33,173 bases of DNA, from the NCBI GenBank assembly GCA_016293925.1, contig JAEDCX010000019.1, positions 1 to 33,173 on the forward strand, in the 5' to 3' direction. Of this stretch, positions 7,915 through 17,008 are shown in pieces. The translations under genes and the position numbers were made by a program. This DNA is from Lachnospiraceae bacterium (GTDB lineage: Bacteria > Bacillota > Clostridia > Lachnospirales > Lachnospiraceae). Below the pieces are notes generated by a model. It worked only from the letters and a program-made list of their open reading frames with translations. It was not told the DNA's origin and ran no database searches. Within the stretch, counting starts at the first letter, position 1. Each line of letters opens with the position of its first letter.

Positions 7915-8853
7915 ATGAAACAGTTCAGGGAGAAAATAAGCAGAGAACAGAAGAAGCAGATGCGGGTACTGCGCAGACAGTATCGGAAGAATCGTCCGTT
8001 AAAGGAAAAGATTGGATCCGTACTGTATCTTGCCCCCAGTTTACTTGGCGTACTGCTCTTTTTTGTGCTACCGTTTTTCGTGGTAATCTATTATTCCGTT
8101 GTGGATAATCCGATTACGCACAATTTTGTATTTCTGGATAATTTCTCGAAAGTATTGAACAATGCGGCGTTCAGGGTGGCAGCCCGCAATACGGGGATGT
8201 TTTCCCTGATTGCAGTGCCGGCAGCAGTGATTCTGTCGTTGCTGCTTGCAATGATGCTGGAATGCAGGATTCCGTTTAAGAGTCAGCTTCGTTCCTTTTT
8301 CCTCAGTCCGCTGATGGTGCCCATTGCTTCCATTGTATTGATCTGGCAGGTTTTGTTTCATGACAATGGCGTGGTGAATGAGATTGTGCAGGGAATGGGC
8401 GGTCAGGGAGTCGACTGGCTGAAATCATCCCAGGCGCAGATCGTAATCGTGATCCTGTTCCTATGGAAGAACCTGGGCTACAATATGATCCTGTTTATGG
8501 CGGCTCTGTCCAATATTCCGAGTGATATTATTGAAGTGGCCCGGTTGGAAAGTGCCAATGCCTGGAAGATTTTCATACATATTAAGATCCGATATCTGTC
8601 ATCCACGATTTTATTCGTGACGATCATGTCGCTGATCAACTCCTTCAAGGTATTCCGTGAGATCTATCTGTTGACGGGTAAATATCCCTTCGACAGTATT
8701 TATATGCTCCAGCATTTCATGAACAATACATTCCTGTCGCTGGACTATCAGAAGCTGTCCGCAGCGGCGATATTGATGTCAATTGTGATGGTAGTGATCA
8801 TCGGTATCCTGTTCATTGTTGAGAATCATTTCGGAAAGGATGTGGAGGGCTGA
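7915..8853 (+). CDS. Sugar-type ABC transporter permease (MalF/UgpA-like)
   Basis: The protein has 312 residues from the ATG at 7915. In-frame alternatives are a TTG at 7876 with AGAGGT upstream and an ATG at 7846 without a clear site, so the start is uncertain. A very basic cytoplasmic N-terminus is followed by about six hydrophobic segments, beginning with LYLAPSLLGVLLFFVLPFF, the usual first helix of this family. The cytoplasmic EAA loop is seen as IPSDIIEVARLESANAWKIF, which contacts the ATPase in this family. The stop overlaps the start of the next permease by one base. Together they would form a heterodimeric membrane channel, but no ATPase gene is in the operon. Confidence 0.85.
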   Translation: MKQFREKISREQKKQMRVLRRQYRKNRPLKEKIGSVLYLAPSLLGVLLFFVLPFFVVIYYSVVDNPITHNFVFLDNFSKVLNNAAFRVAARNTGMFSLIAVPAAVILSLLLAMMLECRIPFKSQLRSFFLSPLMVPIASIVLIWQVLFHDNGVVNEIVQGMGGQGVDWLKSSQAQIVIVILFLWKNLGYNMILFMAALSNIPSDIIEVARLESANAWKIFIHIKIRYLSSTILFVTIMSLINSFKVFREIYLLTGKYPFDSIYMLQHFMNNTFLSLDYQKLSAAAILMSIVMVVIIGILFIVENHFGKDVEG

Positions 8854-9785
8854 TGAAGATCTATCATGTGAGTAAAGAACGAAAAAGAAAACGTGGCAGC
8901 AGGCTTCGTAAGGCAATCGGAAGAACGGTTATATTTGTAATCCTGATTTTCTTTGCGGTCCTGTTTCTGACACCGATTGTACTGACGATCTGTAATTCCT
9001 TTATGGCCCAGTCGGAGATTTCCTCCAACTACGGAGTGATCTTCTCCAATGCTACGACCTCCGGCGGCAAGACGTACATATCCGAGACGGTAAACCTGAA
9101 GTTTCTGCCGGATATGGTATCCTTTCATCAGTACATAACCGTGTTGTTTAAGAGTCCGGAATATCTGTTGAAGTTCTGGAATTCCGTGATTCTGGTAGTA
9201 CCGATCGTCATTTTCCAGCTGGCGGTGGCGCTTTTGGCCTCCTATGGGTTTGCCAGATACAGAGGAAAGATCAGAGAGATCATCTTTTTCTTGTATATTA
9301 TTCTGATGCTGATGCCGTATCAGGTAACGCTGGTTCCGAATTACCTGGTATCGAACTGGTTACATATTTTGGACACATATTGGGCGATCTGGCTGCCGGG
9401 TATCTTCTCACCCTTTGCGGTATATCTGCTGACGAAGTATATGAGGCGGATTCCGGTGTCACTGATCGAAGCGGCGAAGATCGACGGTGCCGGGGAATGG
9501 CAGATTTTCCGGAAGATCTGTTATCCGCTGTGTAAGGGTTGTATGTGTTCTGTGGCGATTCTGATTTTCATAGATTATTGGAACATGGTAGAACAGCCGC
9601 TGATATTGCTAAGCAATGCGGAGAAGCATCCGCTGTCCGTATTTCTGTCTAAGATTAACGAAGGCGAGGTCGGTCTGGCATTCGCAGTCGCAACGATATA
9701 TATGATACCGTCCCTGTTGGTGTTCTTCTACGGTGAAGAGTATCTGGTAGAAGGAATTGCGTACCAGGGCGGCGTCAAGGGATAG
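8853..9785 (+). CDS. Sugar-type ABC transporter permease (MalG/UgpE-like)
   Basis: The 310-residue protein starts in a TGATG overlap with the upstream permease gene. A basic N-terminus (RKRKRGSR) precedes a first membrane segment and about five more. The EAA loop is close to consensus, EAAKIDGAGEWQIFRKICYPL being split here as EAAKIDGAGEW and FRKICYPL. A long extracytoplasmic loop follows the first helix (about residues 50-90), including a predicted strand-rich stretch. With 7915-8853 it forms the permease pair of a CUT1-like importer. It is directly followed by the HlyD-like gene with 23 bases between, which points to one transcript. Confidence 0.88.
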   Translation: MKIYHVSKERKRKRGSRLRKAIGRTVIFVILIFFAVLFLTPIVLTICNSFMAQSEISSNYGVIFSNATTSGGKTYISETVNLKFLPDMVSFHQYITVLFKSPEYLLKFWNSVILVVPIVIFQLAVALLASYGFARYRGKIREIIFFLYIILMLMPYQVTLVPNYLVSNWLHILDTYWAIWLPGIFSPFAVYLLTKYMRRIPVSLIEAAKIDGAGEWQIFRKICYPLCKGCMCSVAILIFIDYWNMVEQPLILLSNAEKHPLSVFLSKINEGEVGLAFAVATIYMIPSLLVFFYGEEYLVEGIAYQGGVKG

Positions 9786-9808
9786 AGAAGGAGAAGGGAT
9801 TAAGAACA

Positions 9809-11536
9809 ATGAGAGAGAAAGAGACATCTAAGAGAAAAGATTGGATCAAGAATGTGGCAATCATCTTCCTGGTGATTCTATTGCTTCTGACATTCTTCTC
9901 CAACACAATTATGAATTATTCCTTGCCGGAGGTGGCAACCCAATATGTGATGTCCGGATCCATTACGGCGAAAATCCGTGGAAACGGTATGGTGGAAGCA
10001 GGAGATCCTTACAATGTGGAGATGAAGGAAACCCGTGTGATTGCGTCGGTTCCGTTCCGCAGCGGTGACACGGTACAGAAGGGAGATGTCCTCTATTACC
10101 TGGAGGATCAGGAAAGTGCTGAACTGGAAGCTGCCCAGAAAGAACTGGATAGGCTGGTAAAAGAGTACGAGACGGCACTTCTGTCCAGTGAGGTGACATC
10201 CGAGATCTATCAGCATGTCCAGAGCGGAAACAATACCACGGTATCCCAATATCGTGCAAAACTGGATGATGCCAACGCAAAGGTGGATGCGGCCCAGAAT
10301 ACGGTTGACAGTATTCAGGCTGTAATTACCAGCCTGCAGAGCCAGATTACCATTCTGGAAGCAACCGCGGTAGATACCAGTGCAGAGAAAAAAGCGGTAA
10401 ATGATGCTACCGCCAATGTATCCGCGTGGGAAACAGAATATGCGGCCAGAGAATCGGAATATGCCAATGCGAAAAATGCATATGAATCCCTGGGGTATAC
10501 CCTTGCAGAGGCACAGAGTGAATATGATACCGCGTATGCGGCCTGGGAAGCGGATCAGAGCAATCAGACTCTGATCGACAATCTGGCAGCGGCAGAGAGC
10601 AAACGAAATACGGCTCAGAACAACTATAACTGGATGAACAATGCGAATACCAACAGATCTGCGGCAGCCGACAGTCTGAAAACTGCCCGGAACACTTTGA
10701 CGCAGGCGGAGAAAGCACTTGCGGATAAGGAAGCCAATATAGCCAATGTTCAGAAGTTAAACAGCTTAAAACTGCAGCTGGCTACGGAGCAGACGAAGAT
10801 GGATGCGGCCAATAAAGTATTGGAAGATGCCAAAATGAAACGGGATAAACTCTATGCATCGATCCAGACAGAGTTGAATCTGAGTTCCCAGTATGATGCG
10901 ATTCAGGCGCAGAAAAAAGTAGTTTCCGATCTGAAATCCAAATCCATCGGGGCATATGTGGAATGTCCGATCAGCGGAAGGCTCTCAAGTGTGAATTACA
11001 TCGCCGGTCAGACGGCTACTGCGGGTGACGTAATCGCAGTGATCCAGCCGGAGGGAAAAGGCTACACCCTGTCATTTTCAGTGACCACCGAGCAGGCCAA
11101 GAGAATCTCGGTAGGAGATATTGCGGATGTTTCCAATTCCTGGTATTATGGCGATATTCGTGCTGTTGTTACCGCGATCAAACCGGATCCGTCCAATCCA
11201 TCTTCCAGTAAGCTGGTAGAGTGTGAGATTACCGGAAGTGACGTAACACCCGGACAGTCTCTGAATCTGTCCATAGGACAGAAGAGTTCCAATTATGATC
11301 TTGTAGTGCCTAACAGTGCGATCCGGGAGGATAGTAACGGTAAGTATATCCTGATCGTGGAATCTAAGAGCAGTCCTCTGGGAAACAGATATTTTGCAAC
11401 CCGTGTGGATGTGGAGGTATTGGCATCGGATGATACACAGACGGCAATCTCTGCCGCTCTGTACGGTTATGAGTATGTTATTACGACTTCTACGAAACCC
11501 GTTAAGGAAGGTAAGCAGGTAAGACTTGCAGATTAG
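9809..11536 (+). CDS. HlyD-family membrane fusion (adaptor) protein
   Basis: The 575-residue protein has one N-terminal membrane segment (about residues 14-31). Two half-motifs of a lipoyl/barrel-sandwich domain follow: the first near 75-100 (IASVPFRSGDTVQKGDVLYYL) given here as PFRSGDTVQKGDVLYYL, and the second near 381-415 (ISGRLSSVNYIAGQTATAG). Between them lies a long Ala/Gln/Glu-rich coiled coil of about 270 residues. The C-terminal part is beta-rich. In Gram-positive bacteria such adaptors usually pair with MacB-type ABC permeases in export. Here the gene sits between sugar importer permeases and a MacB-like protein, which is unusual. The next gene starts 7 bases after the stop. Confidence 0.85.
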   Translation: MREKETSKRKDWIKNVAIIFLVILLLLTFFSNTIMNYSLPEVATQYVMSGSITAKIRGNGMVEAGDPYNVEMKETRVIASVPFRSGDTVQKGDVLYYLEDQESAELEAAQKELDRLVKEYETALLSSEVTSEIYQHVQSGNNTTVSQYRAKLDDANAKVDAAQNTVDSIQAVITSLQSQITILEATAVDTSAEKKAVNDATANVSAWETEYAARESEYANAKNAYESLGYTLAEAQSEYDTAYAAWEADQSNQTLIDNLAAAESKRNTAQNNYNWMNNANTNRSAAADSLKTARNTLTQAEKALADKEANIANVQKLNSLKLQLATEQTKMDAANKVLEDAKMKRDKLYASIQTELNLSSQYDAIQAQKKVVSDLKSKSIGAYVECPISGRLSSVNYIAGQTATAGDVIAVIQPEGKGYTLSFSVTTEQAKRISVGDIADVSNSWYYGDIRAVVTAIKPDPSNPSSSKLVECEITGSDVTPGQSLNLSIGQKSSNYDLVVPNSAIREDSNGKYILIVESKSSPLGNRYFATRVDVEVLASDDTQTAISAALYGYEYVITTSTKPVKEGKQVRLAD

Positions 11537-11543
11537 GACTGAT

Positions 11544-12650
11544 ATGAGAAGATTTCTGTCACGGTTCAGTCGGAGGAAAATCATCATGGCTGCGGTTGCA
11601 TGCGTCAGCCTGATGCTCTGTCTGATTCTATCGATAGTCAGTAAAGTGAATAAGAATAAGCTTCCGGATCAGCAGATGGCTGCGAGATGGGCGAATGGCG
11701 GGCGATATGCCCAGATCAGTTGTTTCATTGATCCCAATGCGATGATAGATGCAGATACGCTTCTGTTTTTCCGGCATCGTCTGAACGATCTGATACAGCA
11801 GGATTCCATCGTACCGCCCAATGAGAATGCCAGGTTGTTTACGGATGCCTACTGTGCCACGGGAAACGTGACTGCGTCCACCACAAGAACCTCCGTATCC
11901 ATTACGGCATATGGAGTTGCAGGTGATTTTTTCCGGTTCCATCCGTTGCAATTCTCCTACGGAACCTTCTTCGGACCGGATGATATCATGAAGGATTACT
12001 GTGTAATCGATGAGGAGACGGCGTGGAATCTGTTCGGCGCACTGAATGTTGTAGGTATGAAGGTGGAGATCGGCGGCACACAGCATACGGTTGTGGGTGT
12101 TATTGCAAGGGATAAGAGCAGGCTTGTGCAACAGGCAGGTCTGGATCAACCCGTGATCTATCTGCCCTATGAGTCACTGACCGTGAACGGTTCCTGCCGG
12201 GGGATCAGCTGTTACGAGATCGTTATGCCGAACCCGATCACAGGATACGCCAAACAGAAGATTATCGACAATATCGGGATCTCCGAGAGTGATATGTCGA
12301 TTGTGGAGAATTCGTCCAGATTCTCCGTGATGCATCTGTTTGATGTGTTGAAGACGTACCGTACGCGTGTAATGAGAACCGATTCGATTCCCTATCCGTA
12401 CTGGGAAAACGTCGCAAGAGCAAAAGAGAATACGTTGGCAAAGCTGCTGGTGTTCAGAATCATTTTTATGGCAATACCGATTGTCTTCCTGGTTCTGTTC
12501 CTGATCAGTGCCTACCGGCACCGAAAATGGCATAAGGAGGATATTCTGGAGGGAATCCGGACCCTCTGGGAGAAAGGGAAGCGGGCAGTCCAACGACTCA
12601 TATCTAAGAAAAGGAATAAAAGGGAGGAAAATTATGAAAAAGAAGAGTAG
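11544..12650 (+). CDS. MacB-like extracytoplasmic domain protein without FtsX core
   Basis: The product has 368 residues from the ATG at 11544, which has TTAGGA a few bases upstream; an in-frame TTG at 11526 is less likely. One membrane segment lies at about 13-32, and a second at about 301-323, followed by a long basic cytoplasmic tail (RHRKWHKED...SKKRNKREE). The domain between them resembles a MacB periplasmic core: AYGVAGDFFRFHPLQFSYG, then CVIDEETAWNLFG and GTQHTVVGVI, which match the usual 'G..F...G..F' and 'vvi....a..lfG....G' patterns. A canonical MacB permease would have three more helices (FtsX domain) and an ATPase; both are missing. It partners most plausibly with the HlyD-like protein just upstream. 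Confidence 0.7.
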   Translation: MRRFLSRFSRRKIIMAAVACVSLMLCLILSIVSKVNKNKLPDQQMAARWANGGRYAQISCFIDPNAMIDADTLLFFRHRLNDLIQQDSIVPPNENARLFTDAYCATGNVTASTTRTSVSITAYGVAGDFFRFHPLQFSYGTFFGPDDIMKDYCVIDEETAWNLFGALNVVGMKVEIGGTQHTVVGVIARDKSRLVQQAGLDQPVIYLPYESLTVNGSCRGISCYEIVMPNPITGYAKQKIIDNIGISESDMSIVENSSRFSVMHLFDVLKTYRTRVMRTDSIPYPYWENVARAKENTLAKLLVFRIIFMAIPIVFLVLFLISAYRHRKWHKEDILEGIRTLWEKGKRAVQRLISKKRNKREENYEKEE

Positions 12651-15021
12651 CAGATTACTGACAGTCCTTCTGCTGTTGGTAATGGTGGTATCCACCGTAG
12701 CCTGTGGGAAGAGCAATTCCACTTCAGGGAAATCGGTCATGGACAAAAACCATGTCTATAAGGAGAGTGAGGTCAGCTTCGATCTGGGAAAAAATAACCC
12801 CAACAGATATTTCGTAGCCGGAGACAGAATCTACTTCCAGTATACGGAGTACCCGGAGTATGATGAAGGCGATGCGGGAGTCATGCCTCTGGAGGTGGAG
12901 GATGATATCGAATATGGAGTAGAGGAAGATGCCACGGAGGATGTGCCGGATGCAGCGATAGAAGAAACACCGCGTGGTGAAGGTGTTATCACCCAGCATT
13001 TTGTTTCTTTCAAACTGGACGGTACAGACCGTCAGGAATTCACCAAGGTGCTTGATAACGTCGATAGCTGGATCCAACAGATGACTGTGGGTGAGAACGG
13101 TGACTACTATTATATCACCTGTGTATACGACAATTCCGTCAAAGAGAATGAGGAATATACTTTCAAAGAGATTTATACGCTGTACTGCATGGATTCCATG
13201 GGCAATGAGAAGTGGTCGCTGCTTCTGTCCGACGGATCGGAGAATGTGGATGGCGAATACTTCTATCTGAATAATCTTTTTACAATCGGGGATCAGATAC
13301 TCGTTCATTGTACAAACGGTATTATGTGCATCGATACATCCGGGAAAATCGTGAAGACAGACAAACCGCTGGAGGACTGCAACAGTTCCTACCGGGGCAA
13401 GGATGGCAATCTGATTCTGTATAAGTGGGGAGAGAGCGGTGCGGAATACTATCTCTACGATGTTGCAACCGGTAAACTGTCAGAGAAGCAGTCCGTTCCC
13501 AAAGAAGCCAGCAATCTGTCCGCACAGGGCAGCGGTATCTATGATTTGTATTTTAGCGGTTCAACGGAACTGTATGGGTATAATTTCGGAGATGAAGCTC
13601 TGACAGAGATAATGGATTACATTGATTCCGATCTGTCAGCTACTAATCTGAACAGTGTTGTTTCTCTGGATGAGAATCGTTTTCTGGTCAGCTATTATAA
13701 TGATGAGGATTACAAGGATAGTTTCTCCATCATGACCAAGGTAAATCCGGAGGATGTGAAGGAGAAGGAGGTTCTCACACTTGCATGCTACTATTTGGAT
13801 TACAATGTGAGAAAACACCTGATTGATTTCAATAAGCATAGTGACACTTACAGGATCAGTATCAAAGAGTACTCTATATATGACAGCTTTGAGAATGATA
13901 CTTATACATCCGGAACGACACAGCTCAACAATGATATTATTGCCGGTAAGGTTCCGGATATTCTGGTAGGAACATCAGATCTTCCGATGGCGATCTATCA
14001 GTCCAAAGGGTTACTGACGGATCTGTATAAAATGATAGATCAGGATGATACCATCAACAGAGAGGATTATCTGACCAACATACTGGAAGCATATGAGTAT
14101 GAAGGGAAATTAACCTGCATTCCCGTTTCCTTCAATTTGATTACGGCGGTTGCCAAGACCAGTCTGGTAGGTAACAGAATGCAATGGACGATCTCTGAGA
14201 TGCAGAGTGTTCTGAACGGAATGGGACCGGATGCACAGTTGTTCGGAGATATCACGAGGGATGAATTCCTGAATTACTGCATGGTATTCAGCGGCAACCA
14301 GCTGATTGACTGGGAGAAAGGAACCTGCTCTTTTGACAGTGCGGAGTTCGTTGATCTCCTGAAATTCTGTAAGACGCTTCCGAAAGAGATCAACTGGGAT
14401 GAAAAATATGCGGATGAGAATTACTGGATGGAATCACAGACCCAGTACAGACAGAACAGAACGCTGCTCTCCTACAGATATCTGAACAATTTCAGAACAT
14501 TTGAGTATTGTCAGCAGGGTGATTTCGGTGAGGAAGTAAGTTTCATCGGATTCCCAACAACCAACGACATCGGATCGGTAATCAGCAGCAATTATACATT
14601 CTCTATCACCAACAAATGTAAGAACAAAGAAGGTGCATGGGAATTTATCCGGTATTTCCTGTTGCCGGAGTACCAGGCTAAGTCATACAACTGGCCAATC
14701 CTGAGAAGTACCTATGATTCGTTGATTGAGGAAGCCAAACAGAGACCGTATTGGGAAGATGAGAACGGTGAGAAGCAGTACTATGATGACACCTATTGGA
14801 TCGGCGATACGGAGATTACGATTCAACCCTCTACCGATAAGACAATCAACCAGGTTATGACGCTGCTGGAATCCGTCAATCAGGTATATTACAGGGATGA
14901 GAACTGGATGAACATCGTTACGGAAGAGGCTGCAAACTATTTCGAGGGCGACAAGTCACCGGAGGATGTTGCAAAGATTATCCAGAGTCGTGTGAATATT
15001 TACGTAAATGAGAGCAAATAA
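12634..15021 (+). CDS. Second propeller/solute-binding fusion lipoprotein
   Basis: The 795-residue protein starts at the ATG at 12634, preceded by AGGGAGGAAA, and overlaps the end of the upstream gene by 17 bases. The signal peptide ends at Cys24 (TVAC). Residues of about 55-370 again show strand-turn repeats (GENGDYYYIT, GKDGNLILYKWG, SLDENRFLVSYY) after an acidic insert at 75-115. From about 376 the sequence is a solute-binding domain parallel to that of 5422-7686: WEKGTCSFDSAEFVDLLKF against WETGKCSFDTQEFMDVLKF, GAWEFIRYFLLPEYQ, and a matching C-terminal VAKIIQSRVNIYVNESK. It is thus a paralogue within the same operon and likely has a different ligand or a structural role. Confidence 0.8.
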   Translation: MKKKSSRLLTVLLLLVMVVSTVACGKSNSTSGKSVMDKNHVYKESEVSFDLGKNNPNRYFVAGDRIYFQYTEYPEYDEGDAGVMPLEVEDDIEYGVEEDATEDVPDAAIEETPRGEGVITQHFVSFKLDGTDRQEFTKVLDNVDSWIQQMTVGENGDYYYITCVYDNSVKENEEYTFKEIYTLYCMDSMGNEKWSLLLSDGSENVDGEYFYLNNLFTIGDQILVHCTNGIMCIDTSGKIVKTDKPLEDCNSSYRGKDGNLILYKWGESGAEYYLYDVATGKLSEKQSVPKEASNLSAQGSGIYDLYFSGSTELYGYNFGDEALTEIMDYIDSDLSATNLNSVVSLDENRFLVSYYNDEDYKDSFSIMTKVNPEDVKEKEVLTLACYYLDYNVRKHLIDFNKHSDTYRISIKEYSIYDSFENDTYTSGTTQLNNDIIAGKVPDILVGTSDLPMAIYQSKGLLTDLYKMIDQDDTINREDYLTNILEAYEYEGKLTCIPVSFNLITAVAKTSLVGNRMQWTISEMQSVLNGMGPDAQLFGDITRDEFLNYCMVFSGNQLIDWEKGTCSFDSAEFVDLLKFCKTLPKEINWDEKYADENYWMESQTQYRQNRTLLSYRYLNNFRTFEYCQQGDFGEEVSFIGFPTTNDIGSVISSNYTFSITNKCKNKEGAWEFIRYFLLPEYQAKSYNWPILRSTYDSLIEEAKQRPYWEDENGEKQYYDDTYWIGDTEITIQPSTDKTINQVMTLLESVNQVYYRDENWMNIVTEEAANYFEGDKSPEDVAKIIQSRVNIYVNESK

Positions 15022-15055
15022 TTGCCGGAAATTGTGATTTTTGCACAAATTATTA

Positions 15056-15084
15056 TCGAAATTCAAGAATAAATATAGTATAAT
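15056..15084 (+). promoter_or_regulatory. Possible promoter directly before a terminator-like hairpin
   Basis: A perfect TATAAT at 15079-15084 has a weak -35 (TCGAAA, 15056-15061) at 17 bases. Transcription would start at about 15091, within the 5' arm of the hairpin at 15089. This order is odd and may mean either a chance -10 or a short attenuated leader for the downstream EAL gene. Confidence 0.35.
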
Positions 15085-15088
15085 GTAA

Positions 15089-15127
15089 GGGAGACAATCC
15101 ATTTTCGGATTTCTCCCTTCTTTTTTT
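15089..15127 (+). terminator. Rho-independent terminator after the propeller/ABC operon
   Basis: GGGAGACAATCC pairs with GGATTTCTCCC, with one bulged C and a loop of about six bases, and runs into TTCTTTTTTT. It lies 70 bases after the second solute-binding gene and most simply ends that operon. Confidence 0.75.
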
Positions 15128-15191
15128 GGAGAGAAGGGATTCCATATAAAGGCGAGACAGCATCTGGAATGCAATGAAGGGGGATTGACCC

Positions 15192-16895
15192 ATGGATAAG
15201 ATGAAAACGATGTTGATTGTAGACGATAGTCGTACGAACCGGGCGATTCTGAAGGGTATTTTCAAGGATTTATATATGACGCTGGAAGCAGCCGATGGAC
15301 TGGAAGCTGTGGAATTGGTCAAAAAATATGAGATCAACGTCATCATTCTGGATCTGAATATGCCCCATATGGACGGCTTTGAATTCATGGATTACATGCG
15401 CCGTTCTTCCGCCTACAGCAATATTCCGATTGTGGTCAACACACAGTACGGACAGGAGGAGAACGAGATCAAAGCGCTGGCGATGGGGGCACAGGACTTC
15501 ATTTCCAAACCATACAATATCGAGATCGTACAGCACAGAGTCCGTAATGTCATTGTGAAAGAACAGCTGGAAGAGCAGATACTGGAAGCGGAGATGGACA
15601 AGAAGCTGATCCGGAAGATGAAGGATGTGATTGAAAAAGATGCGCTGACGGGAATCTACACCAGAGAAGCTTTCTGTAAATATACGCAGGACATGCTCCA
15701 GATGAATCCGGAGACGGATTATGTTCTGATGCGTCTGGATGTGGAACGGTTTAAGATTATCAATGATCTGTTCGGCACCAAAGTTGGTGATATGGTGCTG
15801 AATATCATTGCCCAGAAGTTGAAGAAGAAACTGCAGGGGATCGGTACCTACGGAAGAATCGCGGGGGACAACTTCGTCTGCTGCTTCCCGGAAGGGACGA
15901 TTAATATGGAGGATATCGGTCTCCAGCACGATCCCGATATTGAGGAATTGCAGCTGAAATACGATATTACTCTGTATTACGGTGTATACAGGATCACGGA
16001 CAGATCGGTTTCCATTAATCTTATGTGTGACCGTGCGGAGATGGTGATCCGTACGATCAAAGGAAACTATCTGAAGCGGATTGCTTATTATGACGATGAA
16101 CTTCGTATGAAGATGCTGGAGGAGCAGCAGCTGACCAATGATATGCAGAGTGGGCTGAAAAACGGTGAATTCTGTATTTTCCTGCAGCCGATCTATGATG
16201 TCAACAGTGACAATATCACGACTGCGGAAGCACTGGTTCGATGGAATCATGCGACAAAGGGAATTATCTCGCCGGGCATCTTCATTCCGCTGTTTGAGCG
16301 AAACGGACTGATCACGAAGCTGGACCGTTATGTGTGGGAACTGGCCTGCAAATCCATCCGATCCAGTATTGATAACGGAGAGACGGTGGTGCCGATCAGC
16401 GTGAATGTGTCCCGGATTAATCTTTTCCTGCCCAATCTGGGAGAGGAATTGGTTGCCCTGCTGGATCAGTACCATCTGGAGCCGCACCATCTGAAACTGG
16501 AGATTACCGAGAGCGCATATACCAAGGATCAGAAGCAGCTGCTGGATGCCATCATGAAGCTAAAAGAGAAAGGTTTTACCATTGTGATGGATGATTTTGG
16601 AAGCGGGTATTCGTCCCTGAATGTTCTGAAAGACATGCCGATCGATGTTGTGAAGGTAGATATGAGTTTCATTAACGACGTCAGCACCTCGCGGAAAGCA
16701 GATGTGATCATGATGAACATGGTCCGCATGGCCAAGGAAATCGGTATTACCGTGGTCGTGGAAGGCGTCGAAACAGAGGACCAGCTGCAGTATCTGAAAT
16801 CCATCAATTGTGACCAGATTCAGGGCTTTTTGTATTCGAAGCCTGTTCCGGAAGCGGTATTCCACAGCATGGAAGGAAAAGAAGCACAGGAATAA
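15192..16895 (+). CDS. REC-GGDEF(degenerate)-EAL response regulator, c-di-GMP phosphodiesterase
   Basis: The 567-residue protein starts with a receiver domain (1-120): acidic pair D11/D12, phosphoacceptor D54 in ILDLNMP, and K106 in FISKPY. A GGDEF-like domain follows (about 145-300) whose active site reads AGDNF at 224-228 instead of GGDEF, so cyclase activity is unlikely. The EAL domain (about 312-560) keeps the expected residues: EAL at 346-348 in AEALVRW, N405 in ISVNVS, LEITES, DD at 467-468 in MDDFGSGYSSL, K488, the Glu of VVEGVET, and QIQGFLY. It should therefore hydrolyse cyclic di-GMP under control of an unknown kinase. AAGGGGG lies upstream of the ATG. It is monocistronic between a terminator and the methionine leader. 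Confidence 0.92.
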   Translation: MDKMKTMLIVDDSRTNRAILKGIFKDLYMTLEAADGLEAVELVKKYEINVIILDLNMPHMDGFEFMDYMRRSSAYSNIPIVVNTQYGQEENEIKALAMGAQDFISKPYNIEIVQHRVRNVIVKEQLEEQILEAEMDKKLIRKMKDVIEKDALTGIYTREAFCKYTQDMLQMNPETDYVLMRLDVERFKIINDLFGTKVGDMVLNIIAQKLKKKLQGIGTYGRIAGDNFVCCFPEGTINMEDIGLQHDPDIEELQLKYDITLYYGVYRITDRSVSINLMCDRAEMVIRTIKGNYLKRIAYYDDELRMKMLEEQQLTNDMQSGLKNGEFCIFLQPIYDVNSDNITTAEALVRWNHATKGIISPGIFIPLFERNGLITKLDRYVWELACKSIRSSIDNGETVVPISVNVSRINLFLPNLGEELVALLDQYHLEPHHLKLEITESAYTKDQKQLLDAIMKLKEKGFTIVMDDFGSGYSSLNVLKDMPIDVVKVDMSFINDVSTSRKADVIMMNMVRMAKEIGITVVVEGVETEDQLQYLKSINCDQIQGFLYSKPVPEAVFHSMEGKEAQE

Positions 16896-16919
16896 CCTGA
16901 TTTTTATGTAAAAAAGATG

Positions 16920-16948
16920 TTGACATTCCGTGTAGAATGATGTAATAT
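16920..16948 (+). promoter_or_regulatory. Consensus promoter of the methionine uptake operon
   Basis: TTGACA (16920-16925) and TAATAT (16943-16948) are spaced by 17 bases. The predicted start is near 16955, giving a leader of about 560 bases before metQ. This long leader contains a Met/Cys-rich ORF and a terminator. Confidence 0.85.
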
Positions 16949-17008
16949 CTCATTAACCTATTAAATAGATAGGGAATAAAACAAATCTGAAGGGAAGGAG
17001 AACAAGCC

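Noticed and set aside
15270..16490. Long open frame on the minus strand across the REC-GGDEF-EAL gene
   Set aside because: Plus strand has well-conserved receiver and EAL motifs; the antisense frame has low-complexity His/Gln/Ile-rich composition typical of shadows.
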